Source: Rhizoclosmatium globosum
Lineage: Eukaryota; Chytridiomycota; Chytridiomycetes; Chytridiales; Chytriomycetaceae
Assembly: GCA_002104985.1 (NCBI GenBank)
Contig: MCGO01000030.1
Coordinates: 310,001 to 374,000 of the forward strand
DNA length: 64,000 nt
Direction: 5' to 3'
Shown: positions 10,876 through 21,391 of the stretch, piece after piece
Layout of the letters: each line of letters begins with the position of its first letter
How positions within the stretch are numbered: the stretch's first letter is position 1
Notes under the pieces: model-generated
Told to the model about the DNA's origin: nothing
What the model saw: only the letters and a program-made list of their open reading frames with translations
The model's database searches: none
Position numbers and translations under genes: made by a program

Positions 10876-12365
10876 TTAAATTCGTCCTGACGAAGAGGTC
10901 CCAGGAACACTTTGTTGAGGTTGGTTTTGATTCTGCTGTTTCACAGCCTGGACATCTACACCCATTAATACTTCTGGGTCACTCGTTACAGTATAAGCTG
11001 GAGGTGCTTCAGTAGGATACGCGTTTTCTTGCGCTTGAACAGGTCCTGGTGGCTGCTGAAGCGACTGAGACTGACCGCCAATAGCAGATTCTTCGTCGTC
11101 TGTACGCAATGGCGAGTAATCGCCTTCTCGCAATCGACGGCATCCACACAAGACGACACCCACGCACACCAATACCGTCGCTTTCAACCAGTCCCACACT
11201 GATGCGATGAATCCACCAAACACGATGATGAAGAGGACAGTACGGAAGATGGAGCCGACGTATTTCATTACACGTGCTGATTTTCCGACTCTGATTGAGA
11301 ACAAGTCGCCATATTCGGACGTTGTTGGAGTAACAAGTGCGAGGAAGTAGTCTGGTTGGTGAGAATATCCACCATTTGAGTGCAGATTTAAAGTACAAGA
11401 TTTAGATTTGTCGGGGCAATCACGAACGGATGAAGCGACGGGAGCAGGGTATTTGAGGTTCAAGGTTTTAGCCGTAACATGGAAAGTAGCTTCGCCAGAT
11501 GAAGTTCCCGGTTCTGCCATCTATACAATAAGATTATTTAGAACCGCAACTTGTAATTCGAAAGAAGGGAATGATACTTGCGTAGAAGATAAAGTAGTAC
11601 TGAGATCTGGACCGAGCTTTAAGTAAAAACTGGCCATTCAAAGAGTGATACTTTTCGTGCAGCTTGTCAGAGTACGGAACATCTTGGAGGTCGCCATTCT
11701 TGAACATGGAGAATGCCTCATCGCCTCTCAAAAACAAGACGGATGGCCCAAAGCGCGAAGTTGTAAAAGACCATTCGACAAGAACTTGAGAATCCGCGTA
11801 CAAGTCGTATCTTATAGCATGGAATCCACCGTCTTGCAGAACAGGGTTTATTGTGCGAGCAGGCAAGACGACAGTTTCATCGACGCGCGGCTCTTCTTCA
11901 AACAAGAAAGCATCGACTCCAGGACCCAGGCCGTCCAAGGACACGGCAGAGAAATAGTTTCCCTGAAGATGGACAAGCTTCCTGTCGCTTTGCATTACTT
12001 CCACTCTCTCCGCAAAGGGCATTGGAACAGTAAAGGCAAAGTAGAGACACGAAATGAGGATGATTGTGAATTGCCAGCAACTGAGGGAGCCCCGTGGATG
12101 CGGGTTCCGTGGTGGGCCTTCGATGACGATTGTCCGTTGTGGGTTTGGTTGCTGCACAATGACAGTCTGATGCGCTGGTTGTTCGATGATTACAGTTCGT
12201 GTTGGATTTCTGACTACTGGAACGATGATTGGTGGCGAGTAGATTGGCTGGTGGTGGTGGTGGTGGTGGTTGTGGTTGTGATGGCCATGGTTGCCGTGGT
12301 TGCATTGTTGTTGTTGCCTCCGTGGTGTGGCGGCTTCCTCCTCCAATCGATCCACTGATTTCCAT
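10876..12365 (-). CDS. Two-TM membrane protein with PPxY tail, APD-like ectodomain
   Basis: An N-terminal low-complexity region with a His-rich run and Pro-rich repeats leads into a first membrane segment (FTIILISCLYFAFTVPM), an approximately 230-residue lumenal or extracellular domain, a second segment (RTVLFIIVFGGFIASVWDW) and a cytosolic tail with PPAY (WW/NEDD4-type ligand). An intron ends near 11513; the acceptor inside ATGGCAG|AACCGG keeps frame. The ectodomain resembles DUF4792/4793 of APD-type ubiquitin ligases, but no RING is seen, and I rate that tentative. No in-frame ATG precedes the first long frame; ATG 12365 is in a neighbouring frame, so one indel or an unseen exon exists at the 5' end. 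Confidence 0.55.
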
Positions 12366-12504
12366 TCTGTTTTGTTGTTTTGTTTGGTGGTGGTGGTGGA
12401 GTTGGTGTCTTTGTACGATGCTTTGTTTCAGCCCCACGATTTGTAGACTCGCTGTTGAACTGTTTAACTGTTTATTCTATACCAATCCTTATTCCATTCG
12501 CTAT

Positions 12505-13563
12505 TTAGTCGTCAAACTCTTTACCAATCCAAAACTTGCGTTGGGTGGAAGTCTCTGCTCCAGCAATGGAAATGTCTGAAACCTCATCTGCCGTCAAGAC
12601 AACATCCAATGCAGCAACAGCCTCCTTGAGTCTATCTTCTTTAGCACTAGTAGTAACTTGAATAGTTCCAACAGCCCATCCCCACGCGAGCAACACTTGG
12701 CTTCCAGTGATTCCTGCTCCTTTTGTTGCAGCAATCTTGTTCACAACATCTTGAACCCGACCATTTTCGGCAAACTTGATCAATGGTTGCAATGGACCGT
12801 ATGCTGCTACGACAGTTCCAATCTTGGCTTCCACCTCAACAAAGTCGCGAAGTTTGAGTCCTTGGCTGTACGCGTGGAACTCAATTTGGTTAACACTTGG
12901 CTTGATCTTTGGGTTTGTGGCCAATACAGCCTTGAAGTCCTGTAAGTTACAGCAAGTAACATTGTTAGACCAGTTTGAGGTTTGGCTGACCATCGTCCAG
13001 AAACCCACCTGAATTCTCCAGTTGGAAACACCAATCGATCGAGTCTGTTTAGACTCAACAAGTGATTCAAAGTCGCTCCACACTTGCTTGATTGGAAGCT
13101 TGGAGTCGGCAGCGTCGTAATCCCAAAATGGAGAGTGGATCAAGTACAAGTCGACATAGCCTTCAACGGAAGGACCCAGCTTCTTCAACGAGTTTGCCAG
13201 CGACTGCTTAATGTCTGCTGGAGGCGCAGAAACCTTATGGTACATCACGTTAACCCCACCTTGATCACAAATACCACTCACGAACCTTTGTAGTAATGAA
13301 GATGCTTGAGCGAGGCTTTCCGGTCTCCTTCAAATACTGCCAAGAGCCAAACCAACTTCTGGCTCAGTTCCATAAGACTCGGCAGTGTCAATGTGGGTGA
13401 ATCCAAGACGGAGTGCAGTTAGAATAGACTCGACGAGCTCCTGGTTTATGGCATCTGGATCGGTAGAGTCTCCTCGCTTGAACCATTTAGTTCCTGTTCC
13501 GTATGCGAGTTTTGGAACGATGACGCCGTCGTTAAGGACAAGGGTGTGAGCGGAAGCAGTCAT
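12505..13563 (-). CDS. Aldo-keto reductase, tandem copy 1
   Basis: NADPH-dependent reductase of carbonyl compounds, TIM-barrel AKR fold; closest in style to fungal alpha-keto amide / conjugated polyketone reductases (YDL124W-like). Signatures: VPKLAYGTGTKW, HIDTAESYGTE (catalytic Asp and Tyr), LIHSPFWD (His), RSIGVSNWRIQ, and the cofactor segment LLAWGWAVGTIQVTTSAKED. Two introns: ITTK|V (donor GTTCGT) and NWRIQ|DFKAVL. One C is missing after LALG near 13336; restoring frame yields the expected LKETGKPRSSIFITTK. It ends GKEFDD. First of three head-to-tail copies. Confidence 0.88.
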
Positions 13564-13700
13564 TTCTTGATTTCTAAGACGGAACAAGGTTAACAACGGT
13601 TCCGATACAATCACGTCATTGAAAATAAATGACTATTCAACAGTAATTTGATTTAAAAGAGAGAAGATGAAACAACACTGGAAGACGCGAACCACTGAGT

Positions 13701-14726
13701 CTAATCATCAAACACTTTCCCGACAGCAAACTTCCTTTGGTTTGGATACTCAGCTCCAGCATTAGAAATTTCTTCAACCTCGTCGTCGGTCAAGACAAGA
13801 TCCAAGGTGCCACTGCCTCCTTCAGTCTTTCCTCTTTGCACTGGTTGTAATCTGAATCGTTCCAACAGCCCATCCCCAAGCCAATAGTACTTGGCTTCCA
13901 GTGACGCCATCGCCCTTTCTCTCGGCAATCTTGTTCACAACAGCTTGGACGCGTCCAGTCTCAGCAAAGTGAATCAATGGTTGTAACGGTCCATACGCTG
14001 CGATGGTCGTTCCAATTTCCTTGTCTGCAAATTCACGCAGTTTTAGTCCCTGGTTGTAAGCATGGAATTCAATCTGGTTAACCTTGGTTTGATTCTTGGG
14101 TTTGTGCAAGAATGGCTTTGAAGTCCTTCACAAGTTGTTTTACAAAAACGCACTCTAAGTATTAATAATTTTACCTGAATGCGCCAGTTGGAAACGCCGA
14201 TGGAGCGTGTCAATTTTGCGTCAACGAGTTCTTCAAGGTCGCGCCAGACTTGTTTGATAGTCACCACAGAATCGGGGCCTCGTAGTCCCAGAACGGAGAG
14301 TGAATTAAGTACAAGTCAACATAGCCTTCAGCAGCAGGTCCCAACTTTTTCAACGACTTTTCCAAAGATTCTTTGGCACTTTGGGAGGAGCAGAGACCTA
14401 TTGAGGGGAAAAGAGTTCATTTGGTCCGATAGAATAAAACCGAAATCTACCTTGGTTGTTATGAAGACACTTGATCGTGGCTTACCCGTTTCTTTCAGAT
14501 ACTGGCCCACAGCAAGACCAACTTCAGGTTCAGTTCCATATCCTTCCGCTGTATCAATATGAGAGAAACCAGCACGCAAAGCCGTCAAAATGGATTCGAC
14601 GAGCTCGGGGTTGATCGCATCAGGGTTAACGGCATTACGTTTGCCCCACTTTGTGCCAGTGCCATATGCGAGCTTTGGGACGATTGTTCCGTCATTGAGA
14701 GTAATGGTGTGAAGAGATACCGTCAT
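13701..14726 (-). CDS. Aldo-keto reductase, tandem copy 2
   Basis: Second AKR copy, same strand, 138 bp upstream of copy 1's start. Starts MTVSLHTITLNDGTIVPKLA and contains HIDTAEGYGTEPEVGLAVGQ, VFITTK, RSIGVSNWRIQ, VNQIEFHAYNQGLKL and LLAWGWAVGTIQITTSAK, ending VGKVFDD. Introns occupy the same places as in copy 1, after VFITTK and NWRIQ. Several single-base breaks occur in the middle (around 14270-14400) and after TTSAK (near 13835), so the present sequence does not encode a full protein without correction. Same predicted reaction as copy 1. Confidence 0.82.
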
Positions 14727-14952
14727 TTTTTGGAATGTTGTGAATGGACCTTGGCAGTATTATTTATTCAAACTTCAAACAACGCCGATAAACAATGACG
14801 CGATTAAACCATGCGTTTGCATTGCAGACACTGTCATTAAATGAACGAATAAAACCGCGCGAGAACGTTATTAACCGTGTTAAAACGGATGTGTACACTC
14901 ATAAATTCTTAACTTCTTAACTTCTATTTATTTAAGTGATAGGAACACTAAA

Positions 14953-15982
14953 CTAATCATCAAATTGCTTGTCGTCCAGAACTTGCGCAACGTGGGGAAT
15001 CTGATCCAGCCTTTGAAATTTCAGCAATTTCTTCTTCATCAAGACAATATCCAATGCTGCAACCGCTTCCTTGAGTCTTTCTTCCTTAGCACTAGTAGTA
15101 ACTTGAATGGTCCCGACGGCCCATCCCCACGCAAGCAAAACCTGGCTTCCAGTCACCTCAGCTCCCTTATCAGCCGCAATTTTATTTACCACGTCTTGAA
15201 CCCGACCGTTTTCGGCAAACTTGATCAACGGCTGTAACGGACCGTAAGCTGCTACAACAGTTCCGATTTTAGCTTCACTTTCAACAAATTTGCGAAGTTT
15301 CAGGCCTTGGCTATACGCGTGAAATTCGATCTGGTTCACGCTTGGTTTAATCTTTGGGTCGGTCGCCAAGATTGCATTGAAGTCCTGGAATACGCATAAG
15401 TTGAAGATAAGGTTGCATTCTCAAGACAGCAAACAAACCTCAATTCTCCAGTTCGAAACACCAATGGACCGGATTTTCTTGGCCTCCACAAGTTCTTCGA
15501 GATCGTTCCACACCTTTTTGATGGGAACGGTGGATTCAGGTGAAGAGTAGTCCCAGAATGGAGCGTGGATTAAGTAAAGGTCAACATAACCTTCCAGGAA
15601 GGTCCCAGCTTCTTGAGAGATTTCTCGAATGACTCTTTCACGTTCGTTGGAGGTGGAGCAATCTGGTAGTCGGTATTAGAAGGGACTCAACAAACCAAAG
15701 TCAAACCTTGGTTGTTATGAATACACTGGAACGAGGCTTTCCAGTCTCCTTCAAGTACAATCCACAGCAATTCCAACTTCTGGTTCAGTTCCATACCACT
15801 CCGCAGTGTCGATGTGCGTGAAACCGATACGCAATGCGTTCAGGATGGAGTCGACAAGCTCGCCGTTGATTTCATCTGGAGGAAGGTTGTTGGCACGCTT
15901 TCCCCACTTTGTTCCTGTTCCGAAGCAAGCTTAGGGACGTTCGTTCCGTCGTTGAGGGAATGGTGTGAAGAGAGACTGTCAT
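14953..15982 (-). CDS. Aldo-keto reductase, tandem copy 3, heavily frame-broken
   Basis: Third AKR copy; C-terminal exon (15385 to 14953) reads VNQIEFHAYSQGLKLRKFVE, LLAWGWAVGTIQVTTSAKEE and ends DDKQFDD. The N-terminal part (15982 to about 15720) encodes MTVSLHTI, then KLA, TGTKWGKRANNL and HIDTAEWYGTEPEVGI, but several bases are missing (near 15955, 15930, 15765, 15600), and the end is altered too (near 15030). It is closest to copy 1 in the C-terminal half. More disrupted than copies 1 and 2; may be a decaying paralogue, although indel-type errors affect the whole window. The promoter and start region is also found as a remnant at 42.7 kb. Confidence 0.72.
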
Positions 15983-16097
15983 CTTGTTTGTAATTAAATA
16001 TCGAATGATACAAGCATGAAACAACTTAAAGTGTCTTTTGAGACAATTGCGTAATTTAGGCGTGTGGATGCTTATTTGTCCAATATTTATTGATATT

Positions 16098-16675
16098 CTA
16101 AAGGGTCGAAGGCTTTAGGATATCAAGGGTTACTTCGAAGATTGCAACTTCCAACTCCAGCTCTTGACCAAATCGATCCAAAAGCTCTGTAGGCTTAAAG
16201 ACTTTGTAGAGGAGTCCTTTTCGCGGTCTTCAGCTGACCATTGTGCAACGGCTCGTTCAGTTTGTGAAAAGAGCTTACCAGACAATTTAGCAACACTCAA
16301 AAATGGACAGAGAAGAACATACCGGCATCAAGTACATAAAATCCTTGAAATACTAATCAAACAAACTCCAAAGATAAGACAAAGTAGAAGCCAACAGGGA
16401 CATGACTCCACCAAGTGCAACGAGATAGTAAATTAACAGATGATAACTGTCAGATGCAATGCGATAATTGCGAGGGCAATCATCTTCTTGTACTGGTCAA
16501 AACTCTCTTCAGGCTTCGAAGCGAGACTCAAAAGTTGTTGATCTATGCGACCATCCAAAACTTCGGCAGGAAATGGTGCATGCGTGAGAGGTACACCAAC
16601 TTGAGTTTCCTCTTGGAGTGCGAAAGGGACGGTGGTGAGCAGTTGGAAACCCTCCGGTGGCGTGTGTTTGGCCAT
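16098..16675 (-). pseudogene. Membrane protein B1 (inverted-block copy 1), disrupted
   Basis: Copy of the B gene at 42041-42614. Begins MAKHTPPEGFQLLTTVPFAL and keeps the tail LLDRFGQELELEVAIFE, but relative to B2 lacks single bases in several places (T near 16533, G near 16515, T near 16448, A near 16229, T near 16129) and gains one T near 16500, so no intact protein is encoded. Intron with donor GTATGT sits at the same place as in B2. B-type proteins are about 170 aa with two membrane segments and a conserved C-terminal W-x-x-ED...DRFG domain. Family not recognised. It follows A1 on the same strand. Confidence 0.6.
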
Positions 16676-16806
16676 TTCAAAGAAACAAATTGGGTGGAAC
16701 GGATTGATTGGTATCCAATTGCAAAGTGTATCAGAGGATATTCAACAGCATTTTATTCATAATCTATTCATAATCTATCGACGAAGAGATCTTTCGATAG
16801 AACCAA

Positions 16807-17381
16807 TCACACTGTCTCCTTCTTTTCAAGAATCAAAAGATTAACCTTCAAATAACGTCCCCAACGATCCATAAACCCGTCAGAAGAGTACTCAAACTTG
16901 TAAACGAGTCTCTTTTCAGCGTCCTCATTTGTCCAAATGCTTGCAAACTCTTGGCATCTGCTCAAATACTGCAAGCATTCAAAGTTAAGGACTGGGGGCC
17001 CAACACTCAAAAACCAAACAACTCTTACCGGAATAAACCAGGCCAATCCACTGTTTAGAATCATGTAGAAGTTGATGAGAGTCCACACAATTATCATGCC
17101 AAGACCGAACTCATATTGGAGGCCAACACAGAGAACTGCGAATACAATCAGAACAGCAATGAGAACTGCACTGATGGCCAAGTTGATTAATCGGGCTTTG
17201 GCTCTGTAACGATTCAGGTCGCGCTGCAGCATTCTGATGCGGCCTGTGAAGTCGTCTTTGCTGATGCCCAGTTCATCGAGCTTGCTGGATAAACCAGAGT
17301 CGGGGTGATAGTAGGATCACCACGGTAGATTGAAAAAGGCAGTGTTGCGATGCTGGCTTGGAACTCTGGTGTCGCAGCCAT
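16807..17381 (-). CDS. Membrane protein A1 (inverted-block copy 1), one frame break
   Basis: Near-identical copy of the A2 gene at 41333-41909. ATG 17381 begins MAATPEFQASIATLPFSIYR; two membrane segments follow (AVLIAVLIVFAVLCVGLQY, GMIIVWTLINFYMILNSGLA), then an intron after AWFIP and the C-terminal domain CQEFASIWTNEDAEKRLVYK...DRWGRYLKVNLLILEK. A1 differs from A2 by loss of one A in the run at about 17281 (gcaagc versus gcaaagc), which shifts frame after TLVYPA. Because everything downstream is conserved, this looks like a sequencing or very recent loss. Unknown function; probably an integral membrane protein with both ends cytosolic. Confidence 0.65.
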
Positions 17382-17661
17382 TGGTGGTGGCTTTGATTGG
17401 AAACAATATCCTCAAATTGACAAATGGGTGAGAAACAGGTGGATGCATCTCTATCACGAGAATTAGACATATGTAAATGATTCTTCCTGACTTTAGTTTG
17501 TTGTCATGCTTCCAGGGTCCATATCAAACTTTGAAGAACGCTATGGCATATTATAACTACCCGCCTATGGAAACATTATTTCCACGTTTTTCAGGTTAAG
17601 AAGAGTTGTTGAGTTTTCAAGTAACGAGTTTTGGTGGCCCACGAAATCATCTTCAAAAACC

Positions 17662-18127
17662 ATGTGTATGTACTTAGTTGTAATCCATCCCATACCCCTT
17701 CTTTACACTATCTCATACTGAGCGAGGGGATTGATGGTCGAAGTTGGCGCTTGAGCAGTCCGGAACTCCAGCTTGTCTCCAATCCGCACAAACAATGATA
17801 CAACCAATAGCAGGGATTCTAACCATTATCCGACAGCCTCTAAGCTCATTGTTGTCTTCAAAGCCGGAACTGCTGCCGAAGTAGTTGAGGCCGCAGCCCA
17901 GCGCATCACTGCTAACGGTAACTACTAACGAAGGTGGAGACACCTCGAGTACGCACTGACTAACAACTGATTCAGGAGGAACTATTGGCCACCGTTACGA
18001 AACCACCTTGATCGGATTTGCCGCTTCCGTTCCAGACGGAGCTTTGGCTTCCCTCTACGATGACGTTGCTATCGAGTCCATCGAAGCTGATGGCGAAGTG
18101 TCTGCCCTCTTTAAGCCAAAGAACTGA
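17662..18127 (+). CDS. Stand-alone I9-type peptidase inhibitor (propeptide-like)
   Basis: Small cytosolic or vacuolar inhibitor of subtilisin-like peptidases, of the yeast proteinase B inhibitor type. Three exons: ATGT (17662-17665), 17837-17917 and 17976-18127, separated by introns of 171 nt (GTATGT...CGACAG) and 58 nt (GTAACT...TTCAG). Spliced length is exactly 78 residues: begins MSSKLIVVFKAGTAAEVVEA, has ANGGTIGHRYETTLIGFAAS in the middle and ends SALFKPKN. The LIVVFK strand, GG turn and LIGFAASVP strand are typical of I9. The four-base first exon is inferred: it restores both an ATG and the reading frame, while no other in-frame ATG exists upstream. Confidence 0.75.
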
Positions 18128-18232
18128 GTTTATCCTATTTATCCTGTTAACCGTGCATAATGAATAAATGAATCCAAGTTTCATTAAAGAATTCATTAGC
18201 AAAGTGATTGGTTTGTCCGCAAAGCAGTTCAA

Positions 18233-19183
18233 ATGATGCAACACCCGCTCCTCAACAGCTCCAACGAAGCATCAGATGATGAAACAGATCTTCTGTACTC
18301 TGCCACTGAGCCGCTGTCTCGGAGATCATCAACATCGCTGTCCTCACTTGCCACCACCAAACCAGCACCACGGATCCACACTATTAAACCTGGAGACACA
18401 ATCGAAGGCATCGCAATCACGTACAACTGCTCAGTATGCACCTCTTCCCTCCTCCACAACCACTGTAAATCCTAAAGATCATCATCCCATCAACAACAGG
18501 TCTCTGAACTCAAACGCCTCAATCGTCTCTTTTGGCAATCTGATTCAATCCACCTTCGAAAGACCCTTCAAATACCCGCTCCACTGGCTAGAAAAGACAA
18601 CAGCTCCTTCGCCTTCCTCAAACATGATCTGTCCTCGCACCCACACAACCACCGCCTATTTACCCGCTCAACTTCATTGGACCTGCCAAGTCCGTCAAAA
18701 GAAGCTCCAAAACGATATTCTTTGGACGAAACTCATCACTTTCCACATAACCAACATCTGCTGGATACATTGAGAACTCTTGATACTGACCTGTCATCCA
18801 TCCTCTCTTCTCTGATAAAACCTGCTCCTGATACACTGCCAAATAATGTGGCCCCGATTATATCTCTCTCTCGCTCAACATTGCGGGTCTCAATATACCT
18901 GACTCAACTTTCGTATGAGGCAATTCTTCAACAGCATAGTGCACGCTGTAAACGCGGTTTCACAAGTCCAGAATTTGTGGCAACCGCTTTCCCGCCAATA
19001 CAACCGCAGGATTCGTTGTTGTTGCCACCATCAATTTCACTGATGCCACAAAATTCAACGAAAGAGCGACCGCAGTGGCGCGTGATTGTTCAGCTTTCTG
19101 AACCAGTTTCTGAGGCACTTGGAGAATGTGTGAGGAAAGTGGTAGAAGGAGATATTGTCAGTCGTGTCCTTCAAAGACTGTGA
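18233..19183 (+). CDS. LysM domain protein (LYSMD-like, intracellular)
   Basis: Two exons (18233-18433; 18500-19183) with a 66-nt intron (GTATGC...CAACAG) give 294 aa. After about 45 Ser-rich residues lies one LysM: HTIKPGDTIEGIAITYNCS | VSELKRLNRLFWQSDSIHLR followed by KTLQIPAP. The rest is Ser/Pro-rich, then a helical region and RWRVIVQLSEPVSEALGE-like C-terminus. No signal peptide, so this matches eukaryotic LYSMD1-4-type adaptors rather than a secreted chitin-binding effector. The intron splits the LysM exactly at the motif's middle, and splicing restores it, which supports the model. Function in fungi not known. Confidence 0.82.
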
Positions 19184-19320
19184 TTCTTTCAACTACGTTT
19201 CAGTTCTTATTTCAGCAAACCTCATCAACTATATTGTTTTTCTTTTATTTCTTATTTGGTAATATTCTGAACACTGTAAACAAATTGCCTCTTTCCAAAA
19301 TCCAACTAGATTACAGAAAT

Positions 19321-21154
19321 TTACGCTCCTTTCCATGTCTCCGCCTCAACTTTTGTAGCTTCCAATACTTCTTGATCGATGTTTGTGACTGGGCCTTTGA
19401 ACCATTTGTGGGCAGAAACTGCATAGGTCAATCCAGCTCCGAACAACACGGCTCCGACAAGGACACAGGCATAGTTCATGTTCACAGCTGTGACAGGCAA
19501 TGTTGTAGGAAGAACAAACAAGACCGAGATAATCAATATCCATAACACTGAAATAACTCCAATGATATTGCTAAATCGACCCAAATGAAACGGCCCTGGC
19601 GTCTGGAAAAGATGTGGATTCATAAGCTTGCACGCAATGGGAATTCCATACGAAATATACAACCCAATGGTTGCAATGGAAGTGATGGCAGTGAAAGCAG
19701 CTGAATTTCCCAAATAGGGAAGCGCGAGAATACTGTACAAAAAGCACGCGAACCAGTTTGCGTTGAATGGAATCTTGAGTTTTGGATGAATCTGGTGCCA
19801 GAGATTTGAAAACGGAAGAGCACCGTCACGCGAAAACGCGTAAATCACTCTGGAGTTTGCCAAGAGACACGAGTAACACGCAAACCAACAGCAGATAATG
19901 TTGACAATCATGAGGAATATAGCAACATTTTTGTTGGTTGCATCCAAAAGGATTTGAGCCAAGGGTAAGCCTGTCGCCGTAGTAATTGTTGCTTGATAAT
20001 CTTGCATTCCAAACAACAGCCCGATAATGAATAAGAATCCGGTAACGGCGGACATTCCGATTGAAAGAACGATTCCAACGGGTCCTGCAACGTGGGCGTT
20101 TTTCGTCTCTTCTGTCATATGAGCTGATGCATCATAACCCGTGAAAGTGAATTGCGCCTAATGGAAAGCATAAGCACCATTCAATGAATTAAAACACTAT
20201 TTGTCACCGTCAAAAGTCCCACGAGAACCACCCAGACTTGAGAATCAATACCCGTTCCATTTTCAAAATCAGTAAACACAAATGAGGCAGTTTGCTTTGT
20301 GGGGGCCATGGAAAGCACCACAACAATAATGAGGAATGGCGTAAAGACTTGCCAAATAGTTGACACGAACATGAGGTTTGCCATGAATCTGGGGCCGAGC
20401 GAGTTTGCAATACCAATTGAGATCGCGATCAAAATGTGGATTCCTACGATAGCGCCTGGAGTTGGAGTGTACGAAAGCTGTGATTGTCCAGTATTTGTTA
20501 GGCTTGTTGGGTGGCACTGCAGCGAAGCAAAGCAATCCAACTTACATCTGATGCAATCGAAGCTGTGGCTCCAATCATCAACGCGAGACCAAAGACAACT
20601 CCAGCCGAAACTGCGACTTGACCAAGTAAATTGAACCATCCAGTCATCCTATTTAATGTGGTATTCGAAAAACATCACGATCAGACACGCTTTGGGGAGA
20701 TATTAATAGATAGAGACATGGACTCACCAAGATGCAAACGCCTTATGCTCTGGTTTTGACAGACGCGCAGCCCAGTAGTAGAGGCCTCCAGAAGTCGGGA
20801 ATGCTGAGCAGATCTCAGCGAGTGCCAAACCCACCATCATTGTGAAGAATGCCACGACAAGCCAGCCCCAAGTCATAACCACTGGTCCACCAGTGATTAA
20901 TCCGAACCCAAAGAGGGATGTCTATGTTACAACAATAAGTTTAAAGGGTGTACCAGCACAGTGGGTCAGACACTTACCAAGCCGGAACAGATACAAATCG
21001 TTGACAAGGCCACACCATAGTTTGTAAATGTGGTAAGTTCTCGCTTGAGTTCTTGCTTGTATCCTAGCGATGCAAGGAGGGCTTCGTCTTTCGCAATCAC
21101 TTGATCCATTTCAGCGATGGGGGGTCTTCTTGGATCTTTTTTGTGGAATATCAT
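19321..21154 (-). CDS. APC-superfamily amino acid permease
   Basis: Twelve-helix secondary transporter of amino acids or GABA/choline-type substrates. Exons read MDQVIAKDEALLASLGYKQE, ELTTFTNYGVALSTICICSG, then the typical LTSLFGFGLITGGPVVMTWG, EICSAFPTSGGLYYWAARLS, GWFNLLGQVAVSAG and AQFTFTGYDASAHMTEETKN, ending KVEAETWKGA. At least four short introns separate them (for example after SICSG, after KAFASW, and before AQFTFTGYDAS). Start is either ATG 21154 or the internal MDQ. Close in style to fungal GABA/choline permeases. Sits alone on the minus strand between two plus-strand genes. Confidence 0.9.
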
Positions 21155-21391
21155 ATCATACGGGAAGTGCCTCCTCTGTGGCTAAGGAATAAGATATGAT
21201 AGAAAAGTAAGCACTACGACATTCTGATTCTCTGAGGAGAAGGCTTCCACGTGTGCACATACAATGAACCTCATCGATTTACGCGTTCGTTAGAAACTGA
21301 AACTGATAACGAATAGTCTCTATTATGATAAGGGATTCTTTGGAAGAATTGATTACGAGTTGATTCGGAACGGAAGTGGAAGTTGATCAAA

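Larger units (their letters stand above)
15960..17580. repeat. Inverted duplicated block, copy 1
   Basis: The segment carrying A1, B1, their upstream region and the promoter/start of AKR copy 3 is homologous, in inverted orientation, to about 41165-42790. Shared landmarks outside the genes include atatggaccctggaagca, gaggatattgtttccaat and tctcaaaagac.ctttaagttgtttc. See the finding for direction of copying. Confidence 0.8.

Noticed and set aside
12240..12310. G-rich GGT repeat as a G-quadruplex or microsatellite feature
   Set aside because: Explained by a His-codon run in the coding sequence on the minus strand.
11645..12358. 237-codon plus-strand frame with Val/Gly and Trp runs
   Set aside because: Antisense shadow of the His-rich membrane protein; the repeats come from the CAC/CAT codons on the other strand.
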